40,235 nt of DNA from Rhodocollybia butyracea (taxonomy: Eukaryota; Basidiomycota; Agaricomycetes; Agaricales; Omphalotaceae), in the NCBI GenBank assembly GCA_015501585.1, contig JADNRY010000533.1, positions 1-40,235 on the forward strand, in the 5' to 3' direction. Shown piece after piece: positions 11,969 through 22,453 of the stretch. The notes below the pieces were generated by a model. That model saw nothing but the letters and a program-made list of their open reading frames with translations, was not told the DNA's origin and ran no database searches. Every line of letters begins with the position of its first letter. Position 1 is the stretch's first letter. Both the position numbers and the translations under genes were made by a program.

Positions 11969-11988
11969 TACAGTTCTGGTAACTATGT
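11969..11988 (+). promoter_or_regulatory. Conserved 3' tail element of A genes
   Basis: The sequence ACAGTTCTGGTAACTATG follows the stop codon of every A copy: here, 15804-15822 (A2), 25714-25732 (A3) and 39146-39164 (A4). It lies 80-130 nt beyond the stop, so it is probably in the 3' UTR. It stays nearly identical even behind the broken copies. A role in mRNA 3'-end formation is a guess. Confidence 0.5.
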
Positions 11989-12069
11989 ACGAGTAGTAGT
12001 GCATGTAATCAAAAGCTCTCAGTCGTAGGTCTATACGTCTAGGTGAGAGGAGCCTTGAATTTTTCCTCG

Positions 12070-12660
12070 CGAGTTTTACCTACTACCCGCCAAACATGGT
12101 CGGCTGGAAGCCGTTTTCGGGCACTGTATTGTGCTGCATTGCCGGAAACTGGCTGTCGGGCAGCGGTGCGCGTATCTCTCACGTACTACTACGGAAATCC
12201 GGATTTTCGTATGCAAGATATCACCGGCATTAGGAATGCCATTCCGATACACCAACAGCGATAGGGATACCCATTCATCCGCTCCAGCGACCACAAACAA
12301 CCCTCTTCCGCTGGTACCGGTGTAATGGTTGTTGTTTCCCATTCAGTTCTACTCCGAAAGAAAAGTTTCCTCGCAGGGTTCGGAATATGTTGTTCGAAGA
12401 CGATTGAAACGGTAGTTTGGCCCGTTCCTCCGGAGTCTCGTACGACCCCGACATGTTTTCCATCCCAAACCTCCCGTAGCCGTCTCCAGCACTGCAAGGG
12501 ATATCTGTGCCTACTGTATCTAAACAGACTTTGTGTGCTAGTAGGCCTAGTTCTTCTTCGATGGCGATACTTTGGTACCTCGTTGATGCAAGCTCAAGAA
12601 ATCTTAACAGGTTGATCCCAACTAGTGATTTTGCTGGATTTCGGATGCCGGCCAAGTTCT
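12070..12660 (-). pseudogene. C1: degenerate unrecognised minus-strand gene
   Basis: A minus-strand coding-like block conserved between units. It reads LLRFLELAST-RYQSIAIEEELGLL, then after a probable short intron CWRRLREV..., then further segments in other frames. The same peptides recur in C2 (RYKNITVKEELGFL, YWTRLREVGMENLAG). The nominal reading frame changes along the block, so it is either many small exons or a pseudogene; in C2 at least one base is missing relative to C1. I do not recognise a domain. It is convergent with A1. Confidence 0.4.
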
Positions 12661-13439
12661 CGTTTTGGTGATTGGGACGGGAGTGAGATTGTGGATGTGT
12701 GAGGAGGAAGAAATGATGACAGGGAATGGACGGGAGGAGAGGAGATGGATACCCAAGTTTTAGCGTAACTCATCGCTCGGTCCTGAGCACATACTAAGGT
12801 TTGCTGTATCTTCTCTCCAAAGGGCTCATCTATTGATTTGTAGTTCTACATACAAGTCACTGTCTTCGATCTCGCGAACAAATTCGTTGCGTATTCAAGT
12901 TCGGGACGGCGTACGCCAGTTTCTCGATCTACCCTTTGAGCTTGTTCTCTCTATCTATTTTCTTCATTTATGCCCTGTTCTCCTTCACCCTCCCGTCCTC
13001 TTCCCCTTTTGTAATGTGATTCTAACCTTTTGTTGCATCTCGTTTTGTGTTTTTTTCTTTTGTCCTTGTGTGGTTAATCTCTTTCCTTGGTTTCTTGATG
13101 GGCCCTCTTTGACTGGAAATGTAACGTGCGCGCTGAAGCATTTTCATTCCAGTGTTTTTTTTGTGTGGTCCAATCCAATTCTTGAGGGCGCTGCTGGGAT
13201 TCCTACCTCAACTTTATGACTGCACTTTCTCTCGCGCGATGACAGTACAACGTACATCCCTCATGTCTCAGAGGTGCTTTGGCCATCACAATCGTGTTTT
13301 GAAATTGGAAGAGAGACTGGGAAGACTAGCAGCAACAATTCCATCTTGGATCCTCTTGATTCAGATTCTTCCAAATTCCTTCTGATATTCTTTTCAGAAT
13401 CGTAGAATACAGCTTCCGGAAAGGACGAAGACTTGATCC
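12661..13439. other. Remnant of the B promoter region without a B gene
   Basis: The pyrimidine-rich stretch at ~12925-13080 matches the region just upstream of the B genes (~17480-17560, ~28110-28230, ~36140-36200). No B exon follows: at ~13140 the sequence passes into a block matching 23380-23490, which lies upstream of A3. The B gene of unit 1 therefore seems to have been deleted. Confidence 0.5.
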
Positions 13440-13664
13440 TTATGGCAGGATGATAGATCGATGGAAACAGTCGACGTCGACGGAGCTCGAGTTCCAGGGT
13501 GGGGCTAAAGTAACTTGATTTAAATTGAGTTGTTGAAGTGACGGAATCCGATTACACGTCGACATGCTGTAGTTGGGCTCACATTTTCCTCGTTTCTCCT
13601 TCACACGCCGTCGCCTTGCTACATCCACCTTTTCTCTTTCAAACTGAATGGACTCGGAATCCAT
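13440..13664 (-). other. D1: conserved short minus-strand coding-like block
   Basis: A 74-codon frame beginning MDSESIQFEREKVDVARRRR. Equivalent blocks lie at 23864-23740 (MDSKSI-stop-FEREKVDAAR), ~30010-29905 (IESEVIEFDRGKLDVAR) and inside 38064-37840 (MDPKAIEFDRGKLDVAR). The recurring peptide pattern IxFxRxKxDxAR is kept in frame, which suggests an old coding exon, but the flanking parts differ and one copy has a stop. No domain recognised. Confidence 0.35.
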
Positions 13665-14191
13665 CGATAAGGTGAGCGATGGAGAAATATATTTGTGAAG
13701 AAATGATCAAGAGGTGAGCCAATACATGAATCCCGCAGCTTGAAGCCTCATGCTGCGCCATGCAGGACAGCCAACCACCCAACAACCACCCACACGTTTC
13801 CAACATCCCGCATCAATACTAAGTCGTTGCCTAATTTAACACACGCATCGCTGCTCTATGTCATCCTTCACGATTCCCTGAATACATACCGAATTCCCTA
13901 GATCGTAATGTTGTGCGGATTATTTCACAGCCTGGCATGTTTTCAATTCAAGTTGGGAACCGATGACCCTGGCAGTGGGTACGGACTCGTTGCGCTCGAA
14001 TTTTCATTGGTACTCTGGTTCTAAAAAATCTCGCAGCAGAATCAGATAACATTGCAGCAGCTCAACACTCTCGATTGGCATTTTCCTGACTTTCTTTAGT
14101 ACGGGCAAGTACACGCGCACGCAATATCAGCCATATTAAATTAAAGGTGGTTGTTGTCTCCAAGCCCCCTATTCTGCTCGCTCTTTCCGCC
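13665..14191 (+). promoter_or_regulatory. Upstream region of A2
   Basis: No gene seen. Contains the A-family upstream blocks, including a GAACCGATG...CTGGCAGTGGG segment (~13957-13980), TCTCGCAGCAGAATCAGATAAC (~14031-14051) and ACTTTCTTTAGTACGGGCAA (~14090-14107). Collinear with 24100-24420 before A3 and 38150-38320 before A4. Confidence 0.5.
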
Positions 14192-15683
14192 ATGTCTATC
14201 AAAGGCGCTACATGCAGTATTGTGGACCCAGACTTTCGTGTCAACATCGGTACCACTGCAATCGACACACATAAAGACAGACTTTACAACGCTTCAGAGC
14301 ATTTCTCGGAGGACTCGGACAAGGTCACAATTCACTTGTACAGAACAACAATTGGGGAAATCAAAAAGGTGTGTTTCCATTGCCTTAGTTGGTCTTCCTA
14401 TCTTGGAAATGAGTGCTGAAATCCCATAAAAGGTACCACGATCAGAACTGCTTACAACGTACTCGACGACAGCTGTTGGGTCAGCACCTCAACTGGTTCT
14501 GTTGAAAGTGATTCAGAATGCGCAGAAGCTGGTAGTGATCACGAAGAATGGAGATATTATCTCTGTTTCGTTGGATGATGATTTGACGCCAGAGGTTAGG
14601 GTCCAAATCCTGTATATTCAATCATCGCTTTCTTATCTATATGGCCTCTACAATCTCAGGTAGAAGCGAAATACAAGATCAAGGATGGTCTTCTAGCAGC
14701 GTCCTGGAATCAAGATAAGGGCTACTTCGTTCTTGTCACAGGTATGATTTTTCGAATGCACAAATTAAGCGACTACTTTCATACCATAATCTAGGTCTCA
14801 ATACACTGATGCTCATGGCCGTCACATTTGATACCCTGTGTGAAGCACTTCCAAAAGATCCGACTGTCTCAGAGATGAACATGGACAAGGGGCGAAGGAC
14901 GGTTCTTACCTTGGTTTCCCGAAACAAGTCTCCGCCCGCCATGACTACTTCCAGGAGTTTCAATCCATCTCTGTCTCGCCGCAGAAAGGTAGCAAGGAAA
15001 GAAGTGATTTATCCGGCATAACCCAACTTATGAACGCCGGGTCAGCAGCTGCCACTTCTGACACTTCCGCGGTAGGTCCTGCTCTCTACAACTTCACTCT
15101 TGGAGACGATGGTACTGATCAGAACGAATCCATTATTAACGCTCAGTCTAGTACTATCACAAGTGTCCCTCCGGATACTGTCGAGGACACCGACGAAGAA
15201 ATAGAAAACATTCAAAGTAGTACTACCCTTCTCGCAAGTACCAATGGTGATGGTACTGATCAGGGAGGAACTGTGATTTTCTGTCGGGGAGGAACTATCA
15301 GAGGAGCTACTGTCACAGGAACGTTTAAGACTATCCCTCAGTCCAGTACTGTGAATATGCCACATTGTATCCCTCCCCCAAAATCCCCTGCCATCGAATC
15401 TGGTGGTGTTCGCGGGCCCATCTCCCCCTCCATTACTGTCCCTCCGGGAAGTAAAGTGACCGGCCCTCCTGGAAGTACTCAGACTCGCCTCAGTCCTGGT
15501 TCTAAGCCAACGCCTGTGCCGAGAGATGGTGTTACGATCAAGCAAGGAGATAGGATCAGGTTCTCTGCTGGATGTTTCGTTCATTTCTCTAGGCACAAAA
15601 CCTCTGCGCCCAGTATCATTAGAGTCCCTGTGGGAAGTACCGTCACAGACAAGAATAACAAGGATGTTCCAATTTTTCCTTAG
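14192..15683 (+). CDS. A2: ELP1-like N-terminal propeller fused to a long repeat domain
   Basis: Five exons: 14192-14368, 14433-14594, 14660-14741, 14795-14901 and 14955-15683; introns 53-65 nt; 418 residues, no internal stop. This copy gives the best view of the ELP1/IKI3 resemblance: KLVVITKNGDIISVSLDD, then GLLAASWNQDKGYFVLVTG, then TLMLMAVTFDTLCEALP, matching in order the ELP1 strands built around 'ATGDV..SL', 'SW(S/N)xDxExxxLxTG' and 'LxxMTxxFDxxxE'. The C-terminal ~240 residues are Thr/Ser/Pro/Gly-rich, with two DGTDQ motifs and units such as ITVPPGSKVTGPPGS and VPVGSTVTD. Exons 1 and 3 have the same lengths as in A1 (177 and 82 nt). It lacks the rest of ELP1, so it cannot be a normal Elongator scaffold. 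Function unknown. Confidence 0.72.
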
Positions 15684-16277
15684 GCAGTCGGTATATTTCA
15701 TACTTTCTACCTCCCTGGGAAATGCTGGACATTTTGTGAAGGAGGTGATTCGAATAAGTATGCTAGCAGGATAGATGAAGATTTAGTAGCAGAGCAGTGG
15801 TGGCACAGTTCTGGTAACTATGCAATCTATGTAGCAGTGTATGTTCTAATATTTAAGGGTTTGTCTCCATGTTCCACTAAGGTATACGAAATAGTCTTGG
15901 GCTCGACTTCCCGGATTCATGATAACCACTCATTGGAGGAGGTCGTTGACGTGTTACTTATTTCGGAGGATCGGCTCGGAGCCTATTTTTTAAGCGCGCG
16001 CATATTCAGGCACTCATATCGAAAGAGTAACGACGACGACAACGTTGTGCTTGTCCCAATTTCTCTGTATTAATGCAGCATGTACCCTCACCTGGATCGC
16101 TACTCTGTCAATGGACTTAGCCTACAAGTAGAAGCCTAATCTTATGGTACGTGTTTTTGAGGTGTTTTTTCGACTCGTAAGAATCTGTTAGGATTGACTA
16201 CAGTATAGCTTTGCTCATTTACTGCAGCTTGTCTCGAAATTCGGTGTCTTCCCTTCCAACGGTAAAAGTCAACAATT
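15684..16277. other. A2 3' flank and A/C convergent spacer
   Basis: No gene. Holds the A 3' tail element (15804-15822), a TTAAGCGCGCGC-type block (~15993) found after each A position (~25903, ~35382, ~39571), and a ~100-bp block (16141-16245) around GGTACGTG...CGACTCGTAA and TTTACTGCAGCTTGTCTCGA, repeated at ~26078-26150, ~35465-35540 and ~39737-39832. The last is the most even in conservation and marks each unit. Confidence 0.55.
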
Positions 16278-17460
16278 TCAGATTGCGCTCTTCTCAATAT
16301 AGAGCTCCAAATCATCAATCATCTCTTGCTTTATATTTGAGTTGGAATGACTAGGATGGAGAAGACAGTATTTTCGGACATGTTGGTGGACGTTGCCTGC
16401 ATGGTTTGAACGTTGGTGAGCCTTATCTTTGGGTAACGAGTTGCTTCGAAATCCAAGCTTGATACTTCTTCCTGTCGTACTTTGCTTTGAAGTCCCGTGA
16501 ACCGTTACACTGTACAGAACCACCAAGCATCCCAACACTCCCAATATCCATCCTCAGATTCGCAGAACTGGGCGACAATAGAAAAGCTCGCACGGCGACA
16601 GTAACCGCGCCTCCATTCGTTTTGCCTCCATTCGTTTTGCCCATCCGCTATATCCACATATCACCAGTCAACGTTTCAACCCTTCGACGATGCAACTACT
16701 GTCATCCTTTTCGAATATTACACCGGAGTCAACATGTAATCGACGCTTCTGAATTACACGGAAGAAAAAGAATACGTGATATCACAGCAACAGTAGTCGA
16801 GTGTGTAGACTCATGCTTTCAAGCTTGTAGCAGGATCTACTTCCAACATACAGAAAAGCAGGGAATATTTCACCTGAATCTCTGGCCAGGTATGCTTGGA
16901 TTTCATATTCAATATGCGGGTCCCCAGGAACGCGAATACCGATCCGCCAACAGGTTACAGCAATAGCGATGTATGTCTCCCTCTGGCACATTACATTTGC
17001 CCATTCTTCCTCTTCTCTTCAGCGATCACAAATGACGCCAGTTACCTCTTCGGTGGTGTAATGGTCGTTGCTATCCATTTGGTCGAGGAATCGAGGTCTA
17101 GTGCGGACTGGAAACCAGTCTACCGCGCACTGGCCAAACAACCTCATTGATGATGTATTTCATTTGCACGGAAAACGTTGGTGATTCGTGTCGGCTTGAG
17201 CCCCGGCGTGTTGCTCAAAGACGGTAGTTTCGGCCCTGCCAAGTTCTCCATTCCTACCTCTCGTAGTCGTGTCCAGTACTCCTAGAAATCTACGTGCCCG
17301 TATTGAACCGGACTGCCTGTGTTAGGAACCCTAGCTCTTCTTTGACGGTGATATTTTTGTACCTCGGGATGCGAGCTCAAGGAGTTTCAATAGGAGATTG
17401 CACAGCGATTTTTCTTTCACATTTTGCCGTAGCTTATTGCTCGTTGCTTTGAATGCCAAG
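16278..17460 (-). pseudogene. C2: degenerate unrecognised minus-strand gene
   Basis: Fullest C copy. Segments in order: KLLELA, then RYKNITVKEELGFLTQ, then EYWTRLREVGMENLAGPKL, then TRITNVFRANEIHHQ and a stop, then WRIGIRVPGDPHIEYEIQAYL, and near the end DKAHQRSNHAGNV...YIEKSAI. The last segment matches C5 (DKAYQSSNYATYI...YIQKSAVRAS). A base is missing near 17390 relative to C1, so the frame breaks. A 15-bp tandem duplication (CCTCCATTCGTTTTG, 16610-16639) lies inside. I recognise no family; some frame changes may be unrecognised introns. Confidence 0.4.
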
Positions 17461-17779
17461 TTCTGTCACTCGTCCGTCGATCCTTTCCTAGTTCTTTGCT
17501 TTACTCTTTGAGCTCGTTCTTTTCCTTCTGTTAGTTCATTTATGCACTGTTCTACACCACATATCGAATATGATTTTTTCGTACTTCTACTGGTTCTTTT
17601 TGTGGGCCGCTACTACCTTCTGGATACCTTCTTTTCAATATCCTCTTACGTTCGTTGTGTTAGTTTTTTTTGAGGCGCCGGCGAACTGCCGGACAGAAAC
17701 TGAAAGCACTATCATGTGACTATTGCTCCTTGTGGCCCCTAACCCATACCTTCGCCCCGATTGCTCAAGACCATCTGGG

Positions 17780-18955
17780 ATGCCTTCACTGCCCAGGCTC
17801 TTTCAAAGCACTACGCCAGAAAGTTACGTCAAGCTTCAAGCCTTTGTGCGTATAGGTTCAGAATCATCGATTCACGCCACGCTATATTCCAGGATACCGA
17901 CGTCGAAGCCCAATGTAATGCAACAGCGGAAGACACAGAAGCCGTTAGTGCCAGTCCTATCACTCGTACTAGCACAATAGTCGAACCGGATGTTCCAACC
18001 TTGCAAGGCTCAAAAGAAATGCGGACTGCACATGCGCTGGCGTCGAAAGTTCGAAAGAAGTTGTTTTGCGATATCAATTGGCTCGCTGCGCGAGTAAGTT
18101 TACATTCAATCTGGCTTGAAAAGTGCACGCTTGGCCATCATTCTCCCCTAGACGTTCATCTTCCCTGTATTGTGCACTGCACTTGTACTCGGAGCTATTT
18201 TTCTAATCGATGGTGATACCAAGTACGGTATACAGCAGGAACAGAACTCGCTCAAGTACGTTTCTTCTCCCGAGTCATAATGTTCTACATATTTACCTCC
18301 ACCTACCAGTACATCACACTCAGAATCTCCCCCAACTCTCAATGACTCCAATCCCAGCGCTAACCTCACAAACCCGCATCCGATGAAAGATATCTACCAC
18401 CAGATAGCCCCGTGGTACCTCAAATCGTGTATTATCTTCATCATATACGACGCTCTCTTTATCACCCCTTCGTTTCGAATCACGCGCAAGGGTTTCCGCA
18501 GCTCTCTACAGGGGGGTGGCCATCCTGGGTAAACCGGGTAAATACATCATAGACAGCACATACCAACGCCACGCACCGCCGTCCACACACAAAACACGTG
18601 GCCTACCATGCCTGATCCCGAAAATTGGAGCCCCGAGACACCCCTGTATGGCCAGTTTTCCGAAGAAGGCCAGAAAGCGTTCAAGCGTGTCTTCTTCACG
18701 AATATCGTAATCCTTCTCCCATTTAATTGGATAGTATCGGTAGTTGCTGGAGGCATAAGCCCAGGGTCATACTTTTGGTATATCTTGTGTTTTCTGGTTT
18801 TGGTGGTTTTGGCGTCATCCATGGTGTATATCCTTGCGCGAGAGGGGTCCTATCACTGGGTGGACAGTGGTCAAGTGATGGAATATTGTGAGGAGATTTG
18901 GATGGCGATGGCGATGGATTCTAAGTTGCGTGGACATATATATGATGCGTTGTGA
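17780..18955 (+). pseudogene. B1: frameshifted copy of the four-helix membrane protein family
   Basis: Exons 17780-17845, 17893-18093, 18152-18255 and 18310-18955 follow the B2/B3 exon plan with good splice sites and phases. The last exon is broken. Relative to B3 it lacks one base near 18470, hits a stop at about 18533, and needs a second shift in the Pro/Ser-rich linker to reach MPDPENWSPET and the C terminus ending YCEEIWMAMAMDSKL. The hydrophobic segments are still recognisable. Its 3' flank (18956-19340) is collinear with those of B2 and B3. Confidence 0.65.
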
Positions 18956-19688
18956 AACTCCCTTTCCCTTTCTCCATATGTCTTCTGTGTGACTGGGAAA
19001 GGAGATATGGAGGCTCCGTGCCTAATGTACGCTGTCGATCTACCCCCATGTCCGTTCTCAGATATCTGTGATATTTTTTTCGAAGTGTACTCGCTTACTT
19101 GAATGACATTCATTCTATCGCACGAGAAGGAACATGGATAGGATCAGCACCATATAATCGACCAATGCAACATAGGATCGGACCGAGCAGGAGGAAAACC
19201 CCAAGCAAGACGCAAACCAATCTAATGTCTTCATTCACGACACTAAGTATGAGAAACCCTAACCTAACCAAGAGAAAACGCTCCCAAAGTCCTCGTTGCC
19301 CACATGATCTATCCCCTGAATGGCTCACCCTAGTCTTGGAATAATTTGAAACTCTCTATCGGTGGTCGATGTCCATGCCGGCTTAAAAGATTTTGGGCAG
19401 GTTCACCACCTGGGCTCTTGATATTTTCAAATATTATCGTCTTGAAACCGGGATGCCAAGTGGTCTGTCGGAAAGCACATGCGAGGCCCCCGATCCTGCC
19501 AAAACTAAAATTTGTCAACCTAAGACCACCACTAAGTGTAGCGAGAATGAATCTGAGATTTTATCACATTTTCTTGTACAAGATATCACTGGCAGGACTA
19601 TGTTATGTATTTATGATGATGTTTATCAAAACTAATATCTTATTCAAACTTCACTCAAGTCAGGCGTGGCTCGACACACTACTGGTCT
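18956..19688. other. B1 3' flank and spacer to the inhibitor-like gene
   Basis: 18956-19340 matches the sequence after B2 (29496-29900) and B3 (37513-37720), including GGAGGCTCCGTGC and a TTCTCAGATATC element. From ~19345 the match to the unit ends. No gene seen in the remainder. Confidence 0.5.
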
Positions 19689-20308
19689 TCATTCAAGAAC
19701 ACGCTGAATCTGAAACAGTTGGGGAGGGAATGCTTGAGGAGGGAGACTCTTTGTGGTCCTGAGAGGCTCAGCGTTAATCTGAAGGAATAAAAGTAATCAA
19801 CACCTGTATATGCAAACCATGAAGGTTTGATAACTTACAACCGCCCGTGCGTTGGCGTTAGGATTGTCAGTCGTCCAGGCCTTTGATCTGTCAGTCAGTT
19901 CAATACTTAGACCGGTCAGTGCGCTATCATTAGTCATGTTCAAGATGCACATACGCATATAGGTCTTTTCCTTGATGTTCGAAAGATGTGAATATCCACT
20001 CCTGATTTTGCTCCTCATAGATGGTCGCGTTGACCCTGTCCTCCTCTACCCCAGTAAAGCTGTAGCCCATAGTGGAGAGTATGTAAGTACCCTGGGGTGT
20101 GCGGATGACTTTCCACTGGACGAGAACATATGAGCTGACTATCTAAATCCTCCCGAGTATAGATCCTTACCTGAGACGGAAATTCGCCTCGAGGGAAAGT
20201 GACAACTTGCTGGAAAGCAGGCTTAGTAGGGGGAACACCCGCAGCGCCACCTTCACCACTCAAAGAGGTGATGGTGTAGAGTCCAGATCCGAGGATAGAC
20301 ATAGACAT
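19689..20308 (-). CDS. Small beta-trefoil peptidase-inhibitor-like protein (MEROPS I66-like)
   Basis: Four minus-strand exons: 20308-20171, 20115-19955, 19905-19839 and 19778-19689. Introns are 55, 49 and 60 nt with good GT-AG signals, the second with a CTAAT branch motif. Phases agree and the product is 151 residues with no signal peptide. SGLYTITSL at the start, PSQWKVIRTPQGTYIL, QEWIFTSF and KAWTTDNPN-A-NARAV fit the repeating 'G.Y.I' and 'W.(I/V)' pattern of the small cytosolic mushroom serine protease inhibitors related to cospin (family I66), which are about 150 residues and beta-trefoil. These proteins bind trypsin-like proteases and are linked to defence against fungivores. A ricin-B-like lectin is the main alternative. 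It lies inside the repeated array but has no copy elsewhere in the window. Confidence 0.6.
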
Positions 20309-21826
20309 ATGGGAGGTGATGTTGTAGATGTGTGGGGGTCTACGGAGAAATGAGCAGGCTGGTTCTACACATGTTTTATACGCTCTTCCAACATCAACAA
20401 CGGCAAGCAAAAAGGGGTTAATCCCAACTCCGGTGAGACTTTGCAGGCATTCCCCTTACACCTAATTCGCTCTGTTTCGAGATAACCCCAATTTTCATGG
20501 GCCTGAGGCGACTGCAATATCAACGTACCAAATATACATATGCGGAAGTACATCGTAGATCGGAGGCACTCCAGTGGTATTCAAGCGGCAAAAACGAGGC
20601 ATTGGAATGAGGGGATATATATTGGAAACAAAAAAGGTAGTTGTCACAATTCTAGGGACAGAAACTCCATTCCGATTAAGTCGAGATATTGCAAGTTTAA
20701 TGGGAATGGCCAACGGTGACACCTAGATACTCTATTAGTAATTCGGAACGTAGAAGGTTTGCGTAACGCATAACGGATACCTCTGAACCCCCAATGTCTC
20801 CTCTCACGAACTTCAAAAAACGTACGACATAGAAAATATCAACTCGTAACTCCAACGTATTACTTGCCAGCCTCAAGGTGTATGATTCAAAAACTTTGAG
20901 CATAAGCGTACTAAGTCATGGGGTGGTAGTACCACCCCATGACTAGCTATATTAAGTATGCTGCCTATCAAGGAACTGACATCAGACAATCATCTTATGA
21001 GAAGCCGAACATCGATTGCATTCGTGGCGATTGAGGGCAATGGAGATACCATCGCGCCGGCACACTGCTATCAATCGCCATCGATATAGCTGATTCATGG
21101 CAACACAACTATCACTTTTATCCTGCTATCAACGAACAGTAGTCAGACTCACGCGTCTGGGCTGTCACGCTCGCGAGTCGTACAGTGCAGTTCTATCTGG
21201 GTCTGTTCGAAGCTACTAGTAGTACAGCCGAAAAAAAACTCAAGCTTCCCTTTTATGTGTAAATAAATTTAACCAATAAAAACATACGCCAGCGGCACGG
21301 ACCAGGGCCACACAGTTCCCTCAAACGCAACTCAAACGCCCTTTACATAGTACATATACTTATCTCTATTCTCAGGTTTCTACTAGATTTGGACTAAATT
21401 TGGCCAGACATCAGCCACAAATATTTCACCCCAGTCTTAGCCCGGTGCAACCCCCAATCTGAGAGAGTGACTGACCCCTGGCATGCCTTCATTTCATCCT
21501 GTATAGGGCTAGTCTCCTATAAGCAGACTCGTTATACACTGACGATCCATACGGATGTGTATATATAGAGTATAGGGCCTAAACTTGGATTATTCAGATT
21601 TGTTTTGTGGGACTACTTAGTAGTACTATGTAGCGTATGTTCCAAGATGTCTCCATATTGCAATGGAGATTGAATGGAGACATAAGTAAACCTCTAGGAT
21701 ACGGATACATCAATGCTTTTATAGAATGGCTAAAGCAGCCTGAGGGGTTTACGTAGCCTGTAGGCCTGTCAAGCCCAAATTTTGTGTCCATAGAAGTATT
21801 TCTTGTCATGGAAGTCTTTGATATTA
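20309..21826. other. Gene-free interval
   Basis: Upstream of the inhibitor-like gene; no convincing coding sequence in either strand. It holds the 31-nt palindrome at 20914-20944. Nothing else recognised. Confidence 0.45.
20914..20944. repeat. 31-nt perfect palindrome (15-bp arms, 1-nt centre)
   Basis: The arm AGTCATGGGGTGGTA (20914-20928) is followed by one G and its exact reverse complement (20930-20944). Flanking CTA/TAG can be added with a bulge. Might be two abutting element ends or a footprint. Confidence 0.9.
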
Positions 21827-22453
21827 GCTACGGTCAGTTCTAAGAATCGCATGCGATTCACCAAGCGATTCTTGAGTGATTCTGGAGTGATCCAAAACAC
21901 CAGAATCGCCTCAGAATCGCGATTCAACTTTGACCGATGAAAGGCAAGGCGCGATTTATGATAGCGATTCTGATGGGGATTCTGGATATGTTGTCACATC
22001 ACATGGCTCTCATAGTGTATCATAGTGTATTCTGCCTTGAGCGCCGAAGTTGTGCTGCTATTTTTTAATCAGTAATTGGCTTATTTTCATCTCTGCCTCC
22101 CAGTATTGAAATCCCAGATATGCATTACCCAAAAAAAAGGCTTAGAAATGTGTATTTCTCCATTGGTGAAGTTGTCTTCGATGGTATCTATCCCTCCACC
22201 AAACCTCTGATACCTCCACTGGACCACCACCAGTAAGTGAGCTTGAATAACCTACTTGACCATACCATCGCCCCCAAACAGGGCATACTTATCTAATAAT
22301 TTGTGTGGCTGTACGAAAGTGGATCGTCACAGCGATTCTGTGCAAGGTGAATCACCTTCTGGAGGCGATTCACCTTGCCCGCGATTCTGGTTGCGATTCT
22401 GGATCTGAATCCATTTACTGGATCGCGACCTCAATTTAAGAACTGACCGTAGC
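21827..22453. mobile_element. 627-bp non-autonomous DNA element with TIRs and subterminal GCGATTC repeats
   Basis: The ends GCTACGGTCAGTTCT (21827-21841) and its exact reverse complement (22439-22453) form a 15-bp terminal inverted repeat, flanked by TATTA on both sides (21822-21826 and 22454-22458). A 3-bp reading (ATT) is also possible because of overlap. The outer ~100-120 bp of each end carry many copies of GCGATTCT/AGAATCGC in both orientations, as expected of transposase-binding subterminal repeats. There is no coding sequence. Superfamily not assigned. Confidence 0.75.

Noticed and set aside
15042..15701. 219-codon antisense frame over A2
   Set aside because: Explained by the near-palindromic codons of the A repeat domain; no independent evidence of a gene.
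16487..16966. 159-codon plus-strand frame over C2
   Set aside because: It lies opposite the C peptides that are conserved between units on the minus strand, and its own translation is not conserved in the other units.
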